The position numbers and the translations under genes are program-made. This document shows, piece by piece, positions 47,656 to 56,171 of a DNA stretch of 64,000 bases; positions within the stretch are counted from its first letter, which is position 1; each line of letters begins with the position of its first letter. The notes beneath the pieces were generated by a model. The model was not told the origin of the DNA and did not search any database. It saw only the letters and a list, made by a program, of their open reading frames with translations. Source of the stretch: Micromonospora sicca. Lineage in GTDB: Bacteria; Actinomycetota; Actinomycetes; Mycobacteriales; Micromonosporaceae. Location: contig NZ_QGKS01000294.1 in assembly GCF_003172935.1 (NCBI RefSeq), positions 60,105-124,104 of the forward strand, written 5' to 3'.

Positions 47656-48669
47656 ATGGCGGAAGCGGAAGCCAAGTCCGAGAGCGTCGGCACGGTCGTC
47701 GTCGCCGGCGCGGCCAACCTCGCCATCGCCGTCGCCAAGCTGGTCGCCGGGCTGATCTCCGGCTCGGCCGCGATGCTCTCCGAGGCCGCCCACTCCGTCG
47801 CCGACACCACCACCGAGGTGCTGCTCTACCTGGCGCTGCGCCGGGGCGCGCGGCCCGCCGACACCCGGCACCCCTTCGGGTACGGCAAGGAGAGCTACGT
47901 CTGGGCGTTCCTCGCCGCGATGTTCACCTTCGTCGTCGGCGCCGGCTTCGCCATCACCCACGGCGTGACCACGATCGTCGTGCACGAACACACCGGCGAC
48001 TACCTGGCGTCGTACATCGTGCTGGCGCTCTCCTTCGTGATCGAGTCCGTCTCCCTGGCCCGGGCGGTCCGGCAGGTCCGCCGGGAGTCCCGCCGCTGGC
48101 GGGCCAGCCCGCGCCGCTACCTCCGGCTGACCGCCGACACCACCGTGAAGGCGGTCTTCCTGGAGGACAGCGCCGCCCTGACCGGTCTGCTGATCGCCGG
48201 CGCCGGCCTGGGGCTGTCCCACCTGACCGGCGACGAGCTCTACGACGGCGTCGCCTCGATCCTCATCGGCGTGCTGCTGCTGGCGGTCGCCACCATCCTG
48301 GCCCGGAGCAACATCTCGCTGCTGGTGGGCCGCGCCGTCTCGGAACGCGTGCACCGGCAGATCGAACGCGAGCTGGCCGGACTGCCGGCGGTCGACCGGG
48401 TCGACACGCTGATGACCATGCTGCTCGGCCCGGAGGAAATCCTGGTCGCCGCCAAGGTCGACTTCCACGACGCCGCCACCGGCGCCGACATCGAGGCGGC
48501 CGCGGACGAGGCCGAGCGCCGGCTCACCGACCGGTACCCGGAGATCGGGTACGTCTTCCTCGACCCGACCCGGTCGATGCCCGGCTCCGGGGGTGGACGC
48601 GCCCGCCGCACCCAGGACGAGGGGGATCGTCCGGCGGACCGGGAGCCCGGCCCCGGCGGCCAGTCCTGA
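47656..48669 (+). CDS. Cation diffusion facilitator (zinc/cation efflux)
   Basis: A 337-aa CDF transporter. The first metal site is in ISGSAAMLSEAAHSVADTTT (H-x3-D) and the second in LRLTADTTVKAVFLEDSAAL (D-x-x-x-D). Six transmembrane helices and a cytoplasmic ferredoxin-like C-terminal domain (VAAKVDFHDAATGADIEAAA) are visible. The C-terminal tail is disordered. It sits as a plus-strand unit between pafB and pafA on the minus strand, so it belongs to an insertion in the ancestral paf block. Metal not predicted (zinc, cadmium, iron or manganese are known in the family). Confidence 0.92.
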   Translation: MAEAEAKSESVGTVVVAGAANLAIAVAKLVAGLISGSAAMLSEAAHSVADTTTEVLLYLALRRGARPADTRHPFGYGKESYVWAFLAAMFTFVVGAGFAITHGVTTIVVHEHTGDYLASYIVLALSFVIESVSLARAVRQVRRESRRWRASPRRYLRLTADTTVKAVFLEDSAALTGLLIAGAGLGLSHLTGDELYDGVASILIGVLLLAVATILARSNISLLVGRAVSERVHRQIERELAGLPAVDRVDTLMTMLLGPEEILVAAKVDFHDAATGADIEAAADEAERRLTDRYPEIGYVFLDPTRSMPGSGGGRARRTQDEGDRPADREPGPGGQS

Positions 48670-48713
48670 CCCGGGCACGACCGGCCCGGCGGACGGCGGA
48701 TAGCGTGCCGGGC

Positions 48714-49799
48714 ATGGTGCGATGGCGGTCCGGAACGGTCACGGCGGTGCGGCGGCGGTGGGCCGGCGCCACCGAACTCGACGTCGACCTGCCCGACGGC
48801 GCTCCGATGCGCGCCCTGGCCTACCCGGCGCTGGTCGGCGACCCGCAGCCCGGTGACCGGGTGCTGCTGAACGCCGGCGCCCTGCTGATGGGCCTCGGCA
48901 CCGGCGGGTACGCCCTGGTCGTCGCCCTGCCCGACCGCCTGCCGCCGGACCCGCCGCAGGCCCTCGACACCCGCGACGCCGGCCACCTGGTGAAGGCCCG
49001 CTACACCCCGCTGCAACCCATCCTGCTCGGCGTGGACGAGGAGACCTCCCCGCACCACGACCTGCTCGCCGCCGCGGAGAGCCTGGACGGGATGCCGGTG
49101 GTCACCGCCGACCTGCACTCCGCCCTGCCGGCGATCCTCGCCGGGATCCACGCCGACGCCCCGGACGCCCGGGTGGCGTACCTGCTCACCGACGGCGGGG
49201 CGCTGCCCGCCTGGTTCTCCCGCACCCTCGCCGGGCTCGCCGACCACCTCGCCGGCACCGTCAGCGTCGGGCAGGCGTTCGGCGGGGACCTGGAGGCCAG
49301 CACCCTGCACAGCGGGCTGCTCGCCGCCCGGCACGTGCTCCGCGCCGACGTCGCCATCGTCGCCCAGGGACCCGGCAACCTGGGCACCGGCACCCGGTGG
49401 GGCTTCTCCGGCGTGGCCGTCGGCGAGGCCGTCAACGCCGTCGCCACGCTCGGCGGCCGCCCGGTCGGCTCGCTGCGGATCTCCGACGCGGACCCCCGCC
49501 CCCGGCACCGCGGCGTCTCCCACCACAGCCTCACCGCGTACGGCCGGGTGGCGCTCGCCCCGGCGGACCTGGTCGTGCCCGACAACCTGGCGTCGCCGCT
49601 GGCCGCGCAGGTGGACGCGGCCCTCGCCCCCCTCGCGGCGCGGCACCCCATCGTCCGGGTGCCCACCGACGGCCTCGACGCCGCGCTGCGCGCCACGCCG
49701 GTCACGCTGTCCACCATGGGCCGCGGCCTGGACGCCGACCACGCCTACTTCCTGGCCGCCGCCGCGGCCGGCCGGCACGCCGCCCGGCTCACCCGCTGA
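48714..49799 (+). CDS. DUF3866 family protein
   Basis: A 361-aa protein of unknown function found in many actinomycetes and some Firmicutes. The N-terminal half is beta-rich (GDPQPGDRVLLNAGALLMGL). The central region has VTADLHSALPAILAGI and VAYLLTDGGALPAWFSRTLA, and later VAIVAQGPGNLGTGTRWGF and RHRGVSHHSLTAYGRVAL. The HHS motif and DLHSAL segment could be ligand sites but no catalysis is established. ATG 48714 is chosen; GTG 48705 is three codons upstream, neither with a clear ribosome site. It lies 44 bases after the cation transporter and may be co-transcribed. Confidence 0.8.
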   Translation: MVRWRSGTVTAVRRRWAGATELDVDLPDGAPMRALAYPALVGDPQPGDRVLLNAGALLMGLGTGGYALVVALPDRLPPDPPQALDTRDAGHLVKARYTPLQPILLGVDEETSPHHDLLAAAESLDGMPVVTADLHSALPAILAGIHADAPDARVAYLLTDGGALPAWFSRTLAGLADHLAGTVSVGQAFGGDLEASTLHSGLLAARHVLRADVAIVAQGPGNLGTGTRWGFSGVAVGEAVNAVATLGGRPVGSLRISDADPRPRHRGVSHHSLTAYGRVALAPADLVVPDNLASPLAAQVDAALAPLAARHPIVRVPTDGLDAALRATPVTLSTMGRGLDADHAYFLAAAAAGRHAARLTR

Positions 49800-49811
49800 C
49801 CGGCGGCGGGG

Positions 49812-50360
49812 TCAGCCCGCCGCGTAGCCGCGCTCCACGAGGTGCCGGGCCCCCATCTCGTACGCCCGCGGGTCCTCCGGGGTGAACGCGGCCAGCCCGT
49901 CGACGTACCGGTTGTACATGCAGAACGCCGCCGCGATCAGCACCGTGTCGTGCAGCTCCAGGTCGGTGGCGCCCGCGGCCCGGGCGGCGTCGACCAGCTC
50001 GGCGGTCACCTCCCGGCCACCGCGCTGGACGGCGGCGGCGATCCGCAGCAGCGCCCGCAGCTTCTCCCCCACCGGCGCGGCGTCCAGGTCGGCGCGCACC
50101 TGCTCGACGAGGGACATCCCCGCCGGCAACTGGGCCGCCGCCGTCGCCGAATGGGACGCGCGGCAGAATCCGCAGTCGTTCAGGCCGGACACGTACGCGG
50201 CGATCAGCTCGCGTTCGCCGGGGCTGAGGGTGGGGTGCGGGGCGCGCAGCAGCGTCTCCGCCAGGGCGTTGAGCGGCCCGGCCGTCTCCGGACGGAACCG
50301 GGTCAGCCCCCGGATGCCGGGGTGCTGCCGCTCGTCGAAGCCGAGATCGATGTGTGCGAT
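49812..50360 (-). CDS. AhpD/carboxymuconolactone decarboxylase-like peroxidase-related protein, start codon abnormal
   Basis: The 182-residue frame encodes an AhpD-like helical protein. Its CxxC-type site reads LNDCGFCRASHSATAA (Cys-x-x-Cys plus His), with LSPGERELIAAYVSGL before it and LIAAAFCMYNRYVDGLAAF after it. These are peroxidase-related CMD-fold landmarks; they reduce peroxides with thiol partners. The frame has no ATG, GTG or TTG near the domain start. Similarity begins VIAHIDLGFDER at GTC 50363 or ATC 50360, with GGGAGAG 6 to 9 bases upstream. A GTG at 50368 is one base out of frame, so a single-base deletion after it could explain the defect. The next gene upstream overlaps. Confidence 0.72.
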   Translation of the reverse strand: MAHIDLGFDERQHPGIRGLTRFRPETAGPLNALAETLLRAPHPTLSPGERELIAAYVSGLNDCGFCRASHSATAAAQLPAGMSLVEQVRADLDAAPVGEKLRALLRIAAAVQRGGREVTAELVDAARAAGATDLELHDTVLIAAAFCMYNRYVDGLAAFTPEDPRAYEMGARHLVERGYAAG

Positions 50361-50620
50361 GACGTCACTCTCCCGTGTCCGTGGGCGTCCCGCCCCTTGA
50401 TCAGCCTGATGGCCAACCGGGTCGACGCGCTCGCGGCCGGCGAGCCGTGCGACGAGGCGCCGGCGGCCAGCCCCAGCACCGCCCGGACGATCACCTCCGG
50501 CAGCGCCAGCCAGGCACCGAGATCCGCCCCTCCGTCCGTGCAGGAGGAGTAGCAGGAACCGCACGGCGTGTCGGTGAAGAGGTAGCAGCAGGCGCCGCAC
50601 GGCGGCTCCGCGACCGGCAT
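50303..50620 (-). CDS. Small Cys-rich protein (105 aa)
   Basis: Starts at ATG 50620 behind AGGTGGGG. The first 30 residues contain six Cys: C8, C11, C12, C20, C23 and C27 (CGACCYLFTDTPCGSCYSSC). A hydrophobic helix follows (WLALPEVIVRAVLGLAAGA) and a basic tail. The Cys-x2-Cys-Cys and Cys-x2-Cys patterns suggest metal binding or disulfides. The last 20 codons lie in the region that overlaps the AhpD-like gene and look like out-of-frame sequence, so the real protein may end or fuse there. I recognise no family. It would be co-transcribed with the AhpD-like gene, consistent with a thiol-related function, but this is inference. Confidence 0.45.
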   Translation of the reverse strand: MPVAEPPCGACCYLFTDTPCGSCYSSCTDGGADLGAWLALPEVIVRAVLGLAAGASSHGSPAASASTRLAIRLIKGRDAHGHGRVTSSHTSISASTSGSTPASGG

Positions 50621-50752
50621 GTCCCCACCTACGATCGGCCCGGCGAAAGACATAGACGATCATGTGCGGCGGCGACCTGTCAAGGAATCCGCCGGTCGGC
50701 GCGGGGCGCGCGCTCCCGCCCGAACGCAGTCCCCGGGGAACCCTGAGGAGCG

Positions 50753-50947
50753 TCAGCCGGCGAGGAAGATCAGCGCCAGCCAGGCGCCGACGATCAGGAC
50801 CAGCACCGCCGCCAACACCCACGTCGGCACCGTGTACTCGCCGCGGCGGTTGCGCTCGATCTCGTCGCGGATCTTCTCCCGGCGGCGGTCGATCCAGTTC
50901 AGCTTCTCGGTGCCGCTGTCACGGCCGGAGGGTTCGGAAGTGTTCAT
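50753..50947 (-). CDS. Small membrane protein (64 aa)
   Basis: ATG 50947 begins a charged segment (EKLNWIDRRREKIRDEIERN) followed by a single C-terminal transmembrane helix (WVLAAVLVLIVGAWLALIFL). This is a tail-anchored arrangement with a basic cytoplasmic helix. It lies 59 bases after the pafA stop on the same strand and probably shares its transcript. Family unrecognised; function unknown. Confidence 0.7.
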   Translation of the reverse strand: MNTSEPSGRDSGTEKLNWIDRRREKIRDEIERNRRGEYTVPTWVLAAVLVLIVGAWLALIFLAG

Positions 50948-51006
50948 CGCGTCGCCAGCGTACCGGTGCGGTGGCGGCCGGCGCCCGCAGCACCGGCCGC
51001 CCGCCG

Positions 51007-52365
51007 TCACATGCTGGCGATCAGCCGCTCCACCCGCTCGTCGTACGCCCGGAACGGGTCCTTGCAGAGCACGGTCCGCTGCGCCTGGTCGTTGAGCTTC
51101 AGGTGCACCCAGTCGACGGTGAAGTCCCGCCGCTTCTCCTGCGCGTGCCGGATGAACTCGCCGCGCAGCCGCGCCCGGGTGGTCTGCGGCGGGGTCTCCT
51201 TCGCCTCGAAGATCTCCGGGTCGGTGGCCACCCGGTCCACCTCGCCGCGCCGCTCCAGCAGCCCGTACAGGCCACGGCCGCGCCGCAGGTCGTGGTACGC
51301 CAGGTCCATCTGCGCCACCCGCGGATGCGACAGCGGCAGGTCGTGCTTGCGCTGGTACCGCTCGATCAGCCGCAGCTTGGTCACCCAGTCGATCTCCCGG
51401 GCCACCGGGTCCAGGTCGCCCGTCTCCACCGCCCGCAGCACCCGGCCCCAGAGTTCCACCACCCGCTTCGCGGTCTGGTCACCGCCGCGCCGCTCCACGA
51501 ACTCGGTCGCCTTGGCCAGGTATTCCTGCTGGATCTCCAAGGCGCTGACCTCCTTGCCGGAGGCCAGCCGCACCTTGCGCCGGCCGGTGATGTCGTGCGA
51601 CACCTCGCGGATCGCCCGGATCGGGTTCTCCAGCGACAGGTCCCGCATCACCACCCCGGCCTCGATCATCCGCAGCACGAGGTCGGCGGTGCCCACCTTC
51701 AGCAGCGTGGTCACCTCGTTCATGTTCGAGTCGCCCACGATCACGTGCAGCCGCCGGTACCGCTCGGCGTCGGCGTGCGGCTCGTCCCGGGTGTTGATGA
51801 TCGGTCGGCTCCGGGTGGTCGCCGAGGAGACGCCCTCCCAGATGTGCTCGGCCCGCTGCGACAGGCAGTAGACCGCCCCGCGCGGAGTCTGCAGCACCTT
51901 CCCCGCCCCGCAGATCAACTGCCGGGTGACCAGGAACGGGATCAGCACGTCGGCGAGCCGGCCGAACTCGCCGTGCCGGGAGACCAGGTAGTTCTCGTGG
52001 CAGCCGTACGAGTTGCCGGCCGAGTCGGTGTTGTTCTTGAACAGGTAGATCTCACCCGCGATGCCCTCGTCGTGCAGCCGCTTCTCCGCGTCGACGAGCA
52101 GCCCCTCCAGGATCCGCTCACCGGCCCGGTCGTGGGCGACCAGATCGGTGACCGAATCGCACTCCGGCGTCGCGTACTCCGGGTGCGAGCCCACGTCCAG
52201 GTAGAGGCGGGCCCCGTTGCGCAGGAACACGTTGCTCGACCGGCCCCACGACACCACCCGCCGGAACAGGTACCGCGCGACCTCGTCGGGGGACAACCGG
52301 CGCTGCCCGCGGTAGGTGCAGGTGACGCCGTACTCGGTCTCGAGGCCGAAGATTCGCCGCTCCAT
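51007..52365 (-). CDS. pafA: Pup-protein ligase PafA
   Basis: A 452-aa ligase that joins the C-terminal Glu of Pup to substrate lysines with ATP. It belongs to the glutamine-synthetase-like fold: [10 protein letters not shown] at the start (nucleotide/Mg contact), [18 protein letters not shown] (catalytic Asp-containing loop), [33 protein letters not shown] and [20 protein letters not shown]. Start ATG 52365. Usually it is followed directly by pafB and pafC; here a small TM gene, a Cys-rich/AhpD pair and two plus-strand genes separate them. It lies downstream of prcA but is isolated by a plus-strand dehydratase gene. Confidence 0.97.
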   Translation of the reverse strand: MERRIFGLETEYGVTCTYRGQRRLSPDEVARYLFRRVVSWGRSSNVFLRNGARLYLDVGSHPEYATPECDSVTDLVAHDRAGERILEGLLVDAEKRLHDEGIAGEIYLFKNNTDSAGNSYGCHENYLVSRHGEFGRLADVLIPFLVTRQLICGAGKVLQTPRGAVYCLSQRAEHIWEGVSSATTRSRPIINTRDEPHADAERYRRLHVIVGDSNMNEVTTLLKVGTADLVLRMIEAGVVMRDLSLENPIRAIREVSHDITGRRKVRLASGKEVSALEIQQEYLAKATEFVERRGGDQTAKRVVELWGRVLRAVETGDLDPVAREIDWVTKLRLIERYQRKHDLPLSHPRVAQMDLAYHDLRRGRGLYGLLERRGEVDRVATDPEIFEAKETPPQTTRARLRGEFIRHAQEKRRDFTVDWVHLKLNDQAQRTVLCKDPFRAYDERVERLIASM

Positions 52366-52499
52366 GATGTGACATTAGCCGCCCGGGGCCCCCGATGGGC
52401 AGCGCTCAACCCAGCCGTCTCATCGGCGGCCGTCACGCACGCCTGCCGGCACCGGCGGTCCCGCCGCACCCCGACCGGCGAGCCGGTACGTTCCCAGCC

Positions 52500-53477
52500 G
52501 TGAGGATCCTCGTCACCGGCGGCGCCGGGTTCATCGGATCGGCGTACGTGCGGCGACTGCTCGGCGGCGCCGAGCCGGCCGTCGACGTCGACACGGTCAC
52601 CGTGCTCGACGCGTTCACCTACGCCGCCACCGAGGGCAGCCTCGCCCCCGTACGCGCCGACCCCCGGCTGCGGGTGGTCCGCGGCGACATCCGCGACGCG
52701 CCGCTGGTCGACGCCACCGTCGCCGGCCACGACGTCGTCGTCCACTTCGCCGCCGAGTCGCACGTGGACCGGTCCATCACCGGCGCCGCGGCCTTCGTCA
52801 CCACCAACGTGGTGGGCACCCAGACCCTGCTCGACGCCGCGCTCCGGCACGGCGTGGGCCGCTTCGTGCAGGTCTCCACCGACGAGGTGTACGGCTCCAT
52901 CGACACCGGGTCGTGGACCGAGCGGACGCCGATGGACCCCAGCTCGCCGTACTCGGCCTCCAAGGCCGGCGCCGACCTGCTCGCCCTCGCCTACCACCGC
53001 ACCCACGGCCTGGACGTCGTGGTCACCCGGGGCGCCAACACGTACGGCCCCTACCAGTACCCCGAGAAGGTCGTGCCGCTGTTCATCACCAACCTGCTGA
53101 ACGGGCACGACGTGCCCCTCTACGGCGACGGCGGCAACGTCCGGGAGTGGCTGCACGTCGAGGACCACTGCAATGGCGTCGCGCTGGCCCAGACCCGGGG
53201 ACGCGCCGGCGGCGTCTACCACCTCGGTGGCTCGGCCGAGCTGACCAACCGGGAGCTCACCGGCCGGCTGCTCGCCGCCTGCGGTGTCGGCTGGGAGCGG
53301 GTGCGGCCGGTCGCCGACCGCAAGGGCCACGACCGGCGCTACTCGCTGGACAGCACCACCAGCCGGCGGGAGCTGGGCTGGTCCGCCACCGTCGACCTGG
53401 ACCGGGGGCTCGCCGCCACCGTCGACTGGTACCGCCGGAACCGGGCCTGGTGGGAGCCGCTCAAGCCGCACCGCTGA
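52500..53477 (+). CDS. dTDP-glucose 4,6-dehydratase-like (NAD-dependent epimerase/dehydratase)
   Basis: A 325-aa short-chain dehydrogenase-type protein. The Rossmann motif is VTGGAGFIGSAYVRRLL, with the active-site pattern VSTDEVYGSID and YSASKAGADLL (Tyr-x3-Lys), plus the sugar-nucleotide contact FAAESHVDRSI and NTYGPYQYPEKVVPLFI. These are RfbB/RmlB signature regions, including the Asp-Glu of TDEVYG needed for dehydration. GTG 52500 is the first start at the domain. Orientation is opposite to the flanking pafA and prcA, and no other sugar-nucleotide genes are near, so it appears inserted. RmlB identity is likely; a cell-wall or secondary-metabolite sugar role is inference. Confidence 0.88.
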   Translation: MRILVTGGAGFIGSAYVRRLLGGAEPAVDVDTVTVLDAFTYAATEGSLAPVRADPRLRVVRGDIRDAPLVDATVAGHDVVVHFAAESHVDRSITGAAAFVTTNVVGTQTLLDAALRHGVGRFVQVSTDEVYGSIDTGSWTERTPMDPSSPYSASKAGADLLALAYHRTHGLDVVVTRGANTYGPYQYPEKVVPLFITNLLNGHDVPLYGDGGNVREWLHVEDHCNGVALAQTRGRAGGVYHLGGSAELTNRELTGRLLAACGVGWERVRPVADRKGHDRRYSLDSTTSRRELGWSATVDLDRGLAATVDWYRRNRAWWEPLKPHR

Positions 53478-53490
53478 CGCCCCGCCGGAC

Positions 53491-53506
53491 CCCGACGCCG
53501 GTCGGG
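53491..53506. terminator. Short hairpin between the dehydratase gene and prcA
   Basis: CCCGAC-GCCG-GTCGGG lies in the 49-base gap between two convergent genes. The 6-bp stem is weak alone, with no T-run. Confidence 0.35.
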
Positions 53507-53526
53507 ATCGGTGCCCACCGCGCCCG

Positions 53527-54360
53527 TTACGCTTCCGGCTGCTCGGTCTGCTGGCCCTCCAGGTCGGCCGAGCCCGCCGACGTAGTCGGCTTGTTCGCTT
53601 CCTCCGTCGGCACCGTCGGCGTCTTCGCCCGCCCGGGAGCGGGCGCGTTGTCCGCGCCGGCGTCGCCGTCCAGCAGCCCGGTCAGCGCCGCCCCGGTGAT
53701 CCGGCGGAACGTCCGCCCCACCCGGCGCCGGTCCAGGACCGCCACCTCCAGCTGGTTCGCGGCGATCGTCCGCGCCGCTCCGCCCTCCCCGCCGACACTG
53801 CTCAGCGCCTGCACGGCCGCCCGGACCGCCTCGCTGAGCGACATGTCCGGCCGGTGCTGTGACTTGAGCACCCCGGAGATCGACTCGGCCTGGCCACCCA
53901 TCGCCATCCGGCCCGGCTCGTCGTTGACCGAGCCGTCGTAGGTCAGCCGGTAGAGCGCGTCGTCCTCGGGCGTCGCGCCCACCTCGGCCACGCAGATCTC
54001 CACCTCGAACGGCTTCGACTGCTCGGTGAAGATCGCGCCGAGGGTCTGCGCGTACGCGTTCGCCAGGGCCAGGCCGTTGACGTCGCGCCGGTCGTAGCTC
54101 AGGCCGTTCAGGTCCGCCATCCGCACCCCGGCGCGGCGCAGGTTCTCGAACTCGTTGTACCGGCCCACCGCGGCGAAGCCGATCCGGTCGTAGATCTCGC
54201 TGACCTTGTGCAGGGTGCTGGAGAGGTTCTCCGCGACGAAGAGCACCCCACCCTCGTAACTCAGGACCAACGCGCTGCGACCCCGGGCGATGCCCTTGCG
54301 GGCCAGCTCGGAGCGGTCGCGCATGATCTGCTCGGGCGAGGCGTAGAACTGCATGGCCAC
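53527..54360 (-). CDS. prcA: 20S proteasome alpha subunit PrcA
   Basis: A 277-aa structural ring subunit. The N-terminal gate region is [25 protein letters not shown], and the proteasome fold follows with [40 protein letters not shown] and [14 protein letters not shown]. The C-terminal tail is Pro/Glu/Thr-rich and disordered, as in other actinomycete PrcA. GTG 54360 begins VAMQ; ATG 54354 is two codons inside. It follows prcB by 62 bases and forms the outer rings that bind the Mpa C-terminus. Confidence 0.97.
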   Translation of the reverse strand: MAMQFYASPEQIMRDRSELARKGIARGRSALVLSYEGGVLFVAENLSSTLHKVSEIYDRIGFAAVGRYNEFENLRRAGVRMADLNGLSYDRRDVNGLALANAYAQTLGAIFTEQSKPFEVEICVAEVGATPEDDALYRLTYDGSVNDEPGRMAMGGQAESISGVLKSQHRPDMSLSEAVRAAVQALSSVGGEGGAARTIAANQLEVAVLDRRRVGRTFRRITGAALTGLLDGDAGADNAPAPGRAKTPTVPTEEANKPTTSAGSADLEGQQTEQPEA

Positions 54361-54422
54361 GGCGGCGGTTCTCCTTCGGGCGCTGTGCTGCGGACTGCTG
54401 ACTGGTCAGGTGGGGAGCGGGG

Positions 54423-55262
54423 TCAGCCGCCCGGGTTCTCCATCCGGCCGGAGACGACGCCCTCCGCGATCGTCGCCGTCTCGGCGTCGGTGAGCCGGCG
54501 GGTGCCCTCCGCCGTCGCCATCATCACCACCGGGTAGATCCGGCGGGTCAGATCCGGGCCACCGGTCGCGGTGTCGTCGTCGGCCGCGTCGTAGAGCGCC
54601 TCGACCGCCAGCCGCACCGCGTCGTCGATCGACAGGCCGGCCCGGAAGCGCTTCTTCAGCGCCGACTTGGCGAACAGCGAGCCGGAGCCGATCGCGTCGT
54701 AGCCGGTCTCCTCGTACGGGCCGCCGGTCACGTCGAAACTGAAGATCCGGCCGGCCCGCGCCGGGTCGCCGGCGGCCAGGTCGAAGCCGGCGAAGAGCGG
54801 GATCACCGCGAGGCCCTGCATCGCCGCGCCCAGGTTCCCGCGGATCATCGAGGCCAGCCGGTTGGCCTTGCCGTCGAGCGAGAGCATCGCGCCCTCGATC
54901 TTCTCGTAGTGCTCCAGCTCCACCTGGAACAGTCGCATCAGCTCGATGCCGATGCCCGCGGTGCCCGCGATGCCGACCAGCGAGTACGCGTCCGCCGGGT
55001 GCACCTTCTCGATGTCCCGCTGGGCGATCAGGTTGCCCATCGTGGCGCGCCGGTCGCCGGCCATCACCACGCCGCCGGCGGCGGCGATCGCCACGATCGT
55101 GGTCGCGTGCGGCGCCAGGTCGGCGGCCATGCCGGGCGGCAGCGGCCGACGGCCGGGCAGCATCTCGGGGGCCACCTTGCTCAGGAACGCCGTGAAGGAG
55201 GACGTCCCCGCGTTGGTGAACACATCTGGAAGACGCCCGGATGGATCAAAACCCGCTGCCAC
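54423..55262 (-). CDS. prcB: 20S proteasome beta subunit PrcB
   Basis: A 279-aa catalytic subunit with a 53-residue propeptide that is cut before Thr54 ([10 protein letters not shown]). In mature numbering the catalytic Thr1, Asp17 (AGDRR) and Lys33 (DIEKVHP) are all present, followed by [13 protein letters not shown] and [14 protein letters not shown]. The first 82 bases overlap the 3' end of the endonuclease VII-like gene in another frame, an unusually long overlap. A start further downstream would lose part of the propeptide, so GTG 55262 is kept with some doubt. Confidence 0.96.
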   Translation of the reverse strand: MAAGFDPSGRLPDVFTNAGTSSFTAFLSKVAPEMLPGRRPLPPGMAADLAPHATTIVAIAAAGGVVMAGDRRATMGNLIAQRDIEKVHPADAYSLVGIAGTAGIGIELMRLFQVELEHYEKIEGAMLSLDGKANRLASMIRGNLGAAMQGLAVIPLFAGFDLAAGDPARAGRIFSFDVTGGPYEETGYDAIGSGSLFAKSALKKRFRAGLSIDDAVRLAVEALYDAADDDTATGGPDLTRRIYPVVMMATAEGTRRLTDAETATIAEGVVSGRMENPGG

Positions 55263-55846
55263 GTGGTTCCTCTCAGGTACGTGATCGCCCTGGCCAGCCT
55301 CGCGGGACTGTCACGGAACTGGCCAAGACCACCGTTGCAGTTGAAGCAGAGTATCCCGCGCACCCACCCGGTGCGATGATCGTGGTCCACATGTTCCGGA
55401 TCGGGGTCGCCGCACACCGCGCAGACGCCGCCCTGCTCGGCGAGAAGCTCCCGGAACTCCTTCTCCCCGATCCCGTACCGCCGCCGTAGGTGGTACTCCC
55501 TGGTGCCCCCGTAGAGCCGCTGGGCGGTCTCCTTGCCGCGGGCGTTGTGGCACGGCTTGCAGTACGAGTGGCGGCCGCTGGCCTTCCTGGTACGCGGGAA
55601 ATCCTCCAGCGGCTTGATTTCGCCACAGTCCGGACACCACTTCAGACCGGCGGGCACCGGAACCGGAGACGTTTTCAGCGCACCGATCCCGCGCTGACGG
55701 CGACTCGCCTCAGAACGGGCCGCCGCGCAGGTCTTGCAGTAGTAGGCGAGGCCATCTGCCCGTCGCCGATTCCGGAACTCGGTGGCCGGCAGGAGCGGCT
55801 CACACTGCGGGCACTTCTTGTCCGATCCGCTCGGCAAATCGGACAT
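55181..55846 (-). CDS. Recombination endonuclease VII-like HNH nuclease in the proteasome operon
   Basis: A 221-aa protein. Two N-terminal Cys-x-x-Cys pairs (CPQCEPLLP...CKTC and CPDCGEIKP...CKPC) look like zinc ribbons. The C-terminal HNH/endonuclease VII core reads [20 protein letters not shown], followed by [20 protein letters not shown] with the expected His and Cys ligands. It starts at ATG 55846, 6 bases after the Pup stop, and its last 28 codons overlap the beginning of prcB. Endonuclease VII-like genes between pup and prcB are, as I remember, recurrent in several actinomycetes. A role in the proteasome system is unproven; the nuclease motif itself is clear. Confidence 0.85.
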   Translation of the reverse strand: MSDLPSGSDKKCPQCEPLLPATEFRNRRRADGLAYYCKTCAAARSEASRRQRGIGALKTSPVPVPAGLKWCPDCGEIKPLEDFPRTRKASGRHSYCKPCHNARGKETAQRLYGGTREYHLRRRYGIGEKEFRELLAEQGGVCAVCGDPDPEHVDHDHRTGWVRGILCFNCNGGLGQFRDSPARLARAITYLRGTTWQRVLIHPGVFQMCSPTRGRPPSRRS

Positions 55847-55852
55847 ATAGTA

Positions 55853-56065
55853 TCACTGCCCCCCTTTCTGGACATATCCACGCACGAATTCCTCTGCGTT
55901 CTCCTCGAGGACGGAGTCGATCTCGTCGAGCAGGTCGTCGACGTCCTCGGTGATCTCGGCGTGGCGCTCGGCAACCTCGGGGTTGGCCTGCGCGGTGACG
56001 TCCTCGATCTCCTCGCCCTGGGTCGACTTGCCGGACTGGGTCTGGCCGCCTTCTTGCGTAGCCAT
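55853..56065 (-). CDS. pup: Prokaryotic ubiquitin-like protein Pup
   Basis: A 70-aa intrinsically disordered tag. The C-terminus VRGYVQKGGQ carries the GGQ ending that Dop must deamidate to GGE before ligation. The central helix EDVDDLLDEIDSVLEENAEE binds the Mpa coiled coil. Start ATG 56065 with GGAGG upstream. It is the first gene of the pup-endonuclease-prcB-prcA run, separated from dop by a terminator. Confidence 0.98.
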   Translation of the reverse strand: MATQEGGQTQSGKSTQGEEIEDVTAQANPEVAERHAEITEDVDDLLDEIDSVLEENAEEFVRGYVQKGGQ

Positions 56066-56116
56066 CAGGTGCCTCCTCCACGATCGCCTGCGATGAACTT
56101 ACCTCGCTGGAGCGAC

Positions 56117-56157
56117 GAAAAGCCCGCCGCGCGCCGCCTTCCGACGCACGACGGGCT
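56117..56157 (-). terminator. Terminator between dop and pup
   Basis: On the minus strand the arm AGCCCG (56157 down to 56152) pairs with CGGGCT (56126 down to 56121), with extra inner pairs, and is followed at once by TTTT. It lies 14 bases past the dop stop. This is the only hairpin in the window with an immediate T-run, and it suggests that pup-prcBA are transcribed apart from dop. Confidence 0.7.
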
Positions 56158-56171
56158 CCCGTTTCACGGCC

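Noticed and set aside
49812..50822. Long version of the AhpD-like protein starting at ATG 50660
   Set aside because: The upstream 150 residues are Arg/Leu/Gly-rich with no structure, typical of an out-of-frame reading through the Cys-rich gene.
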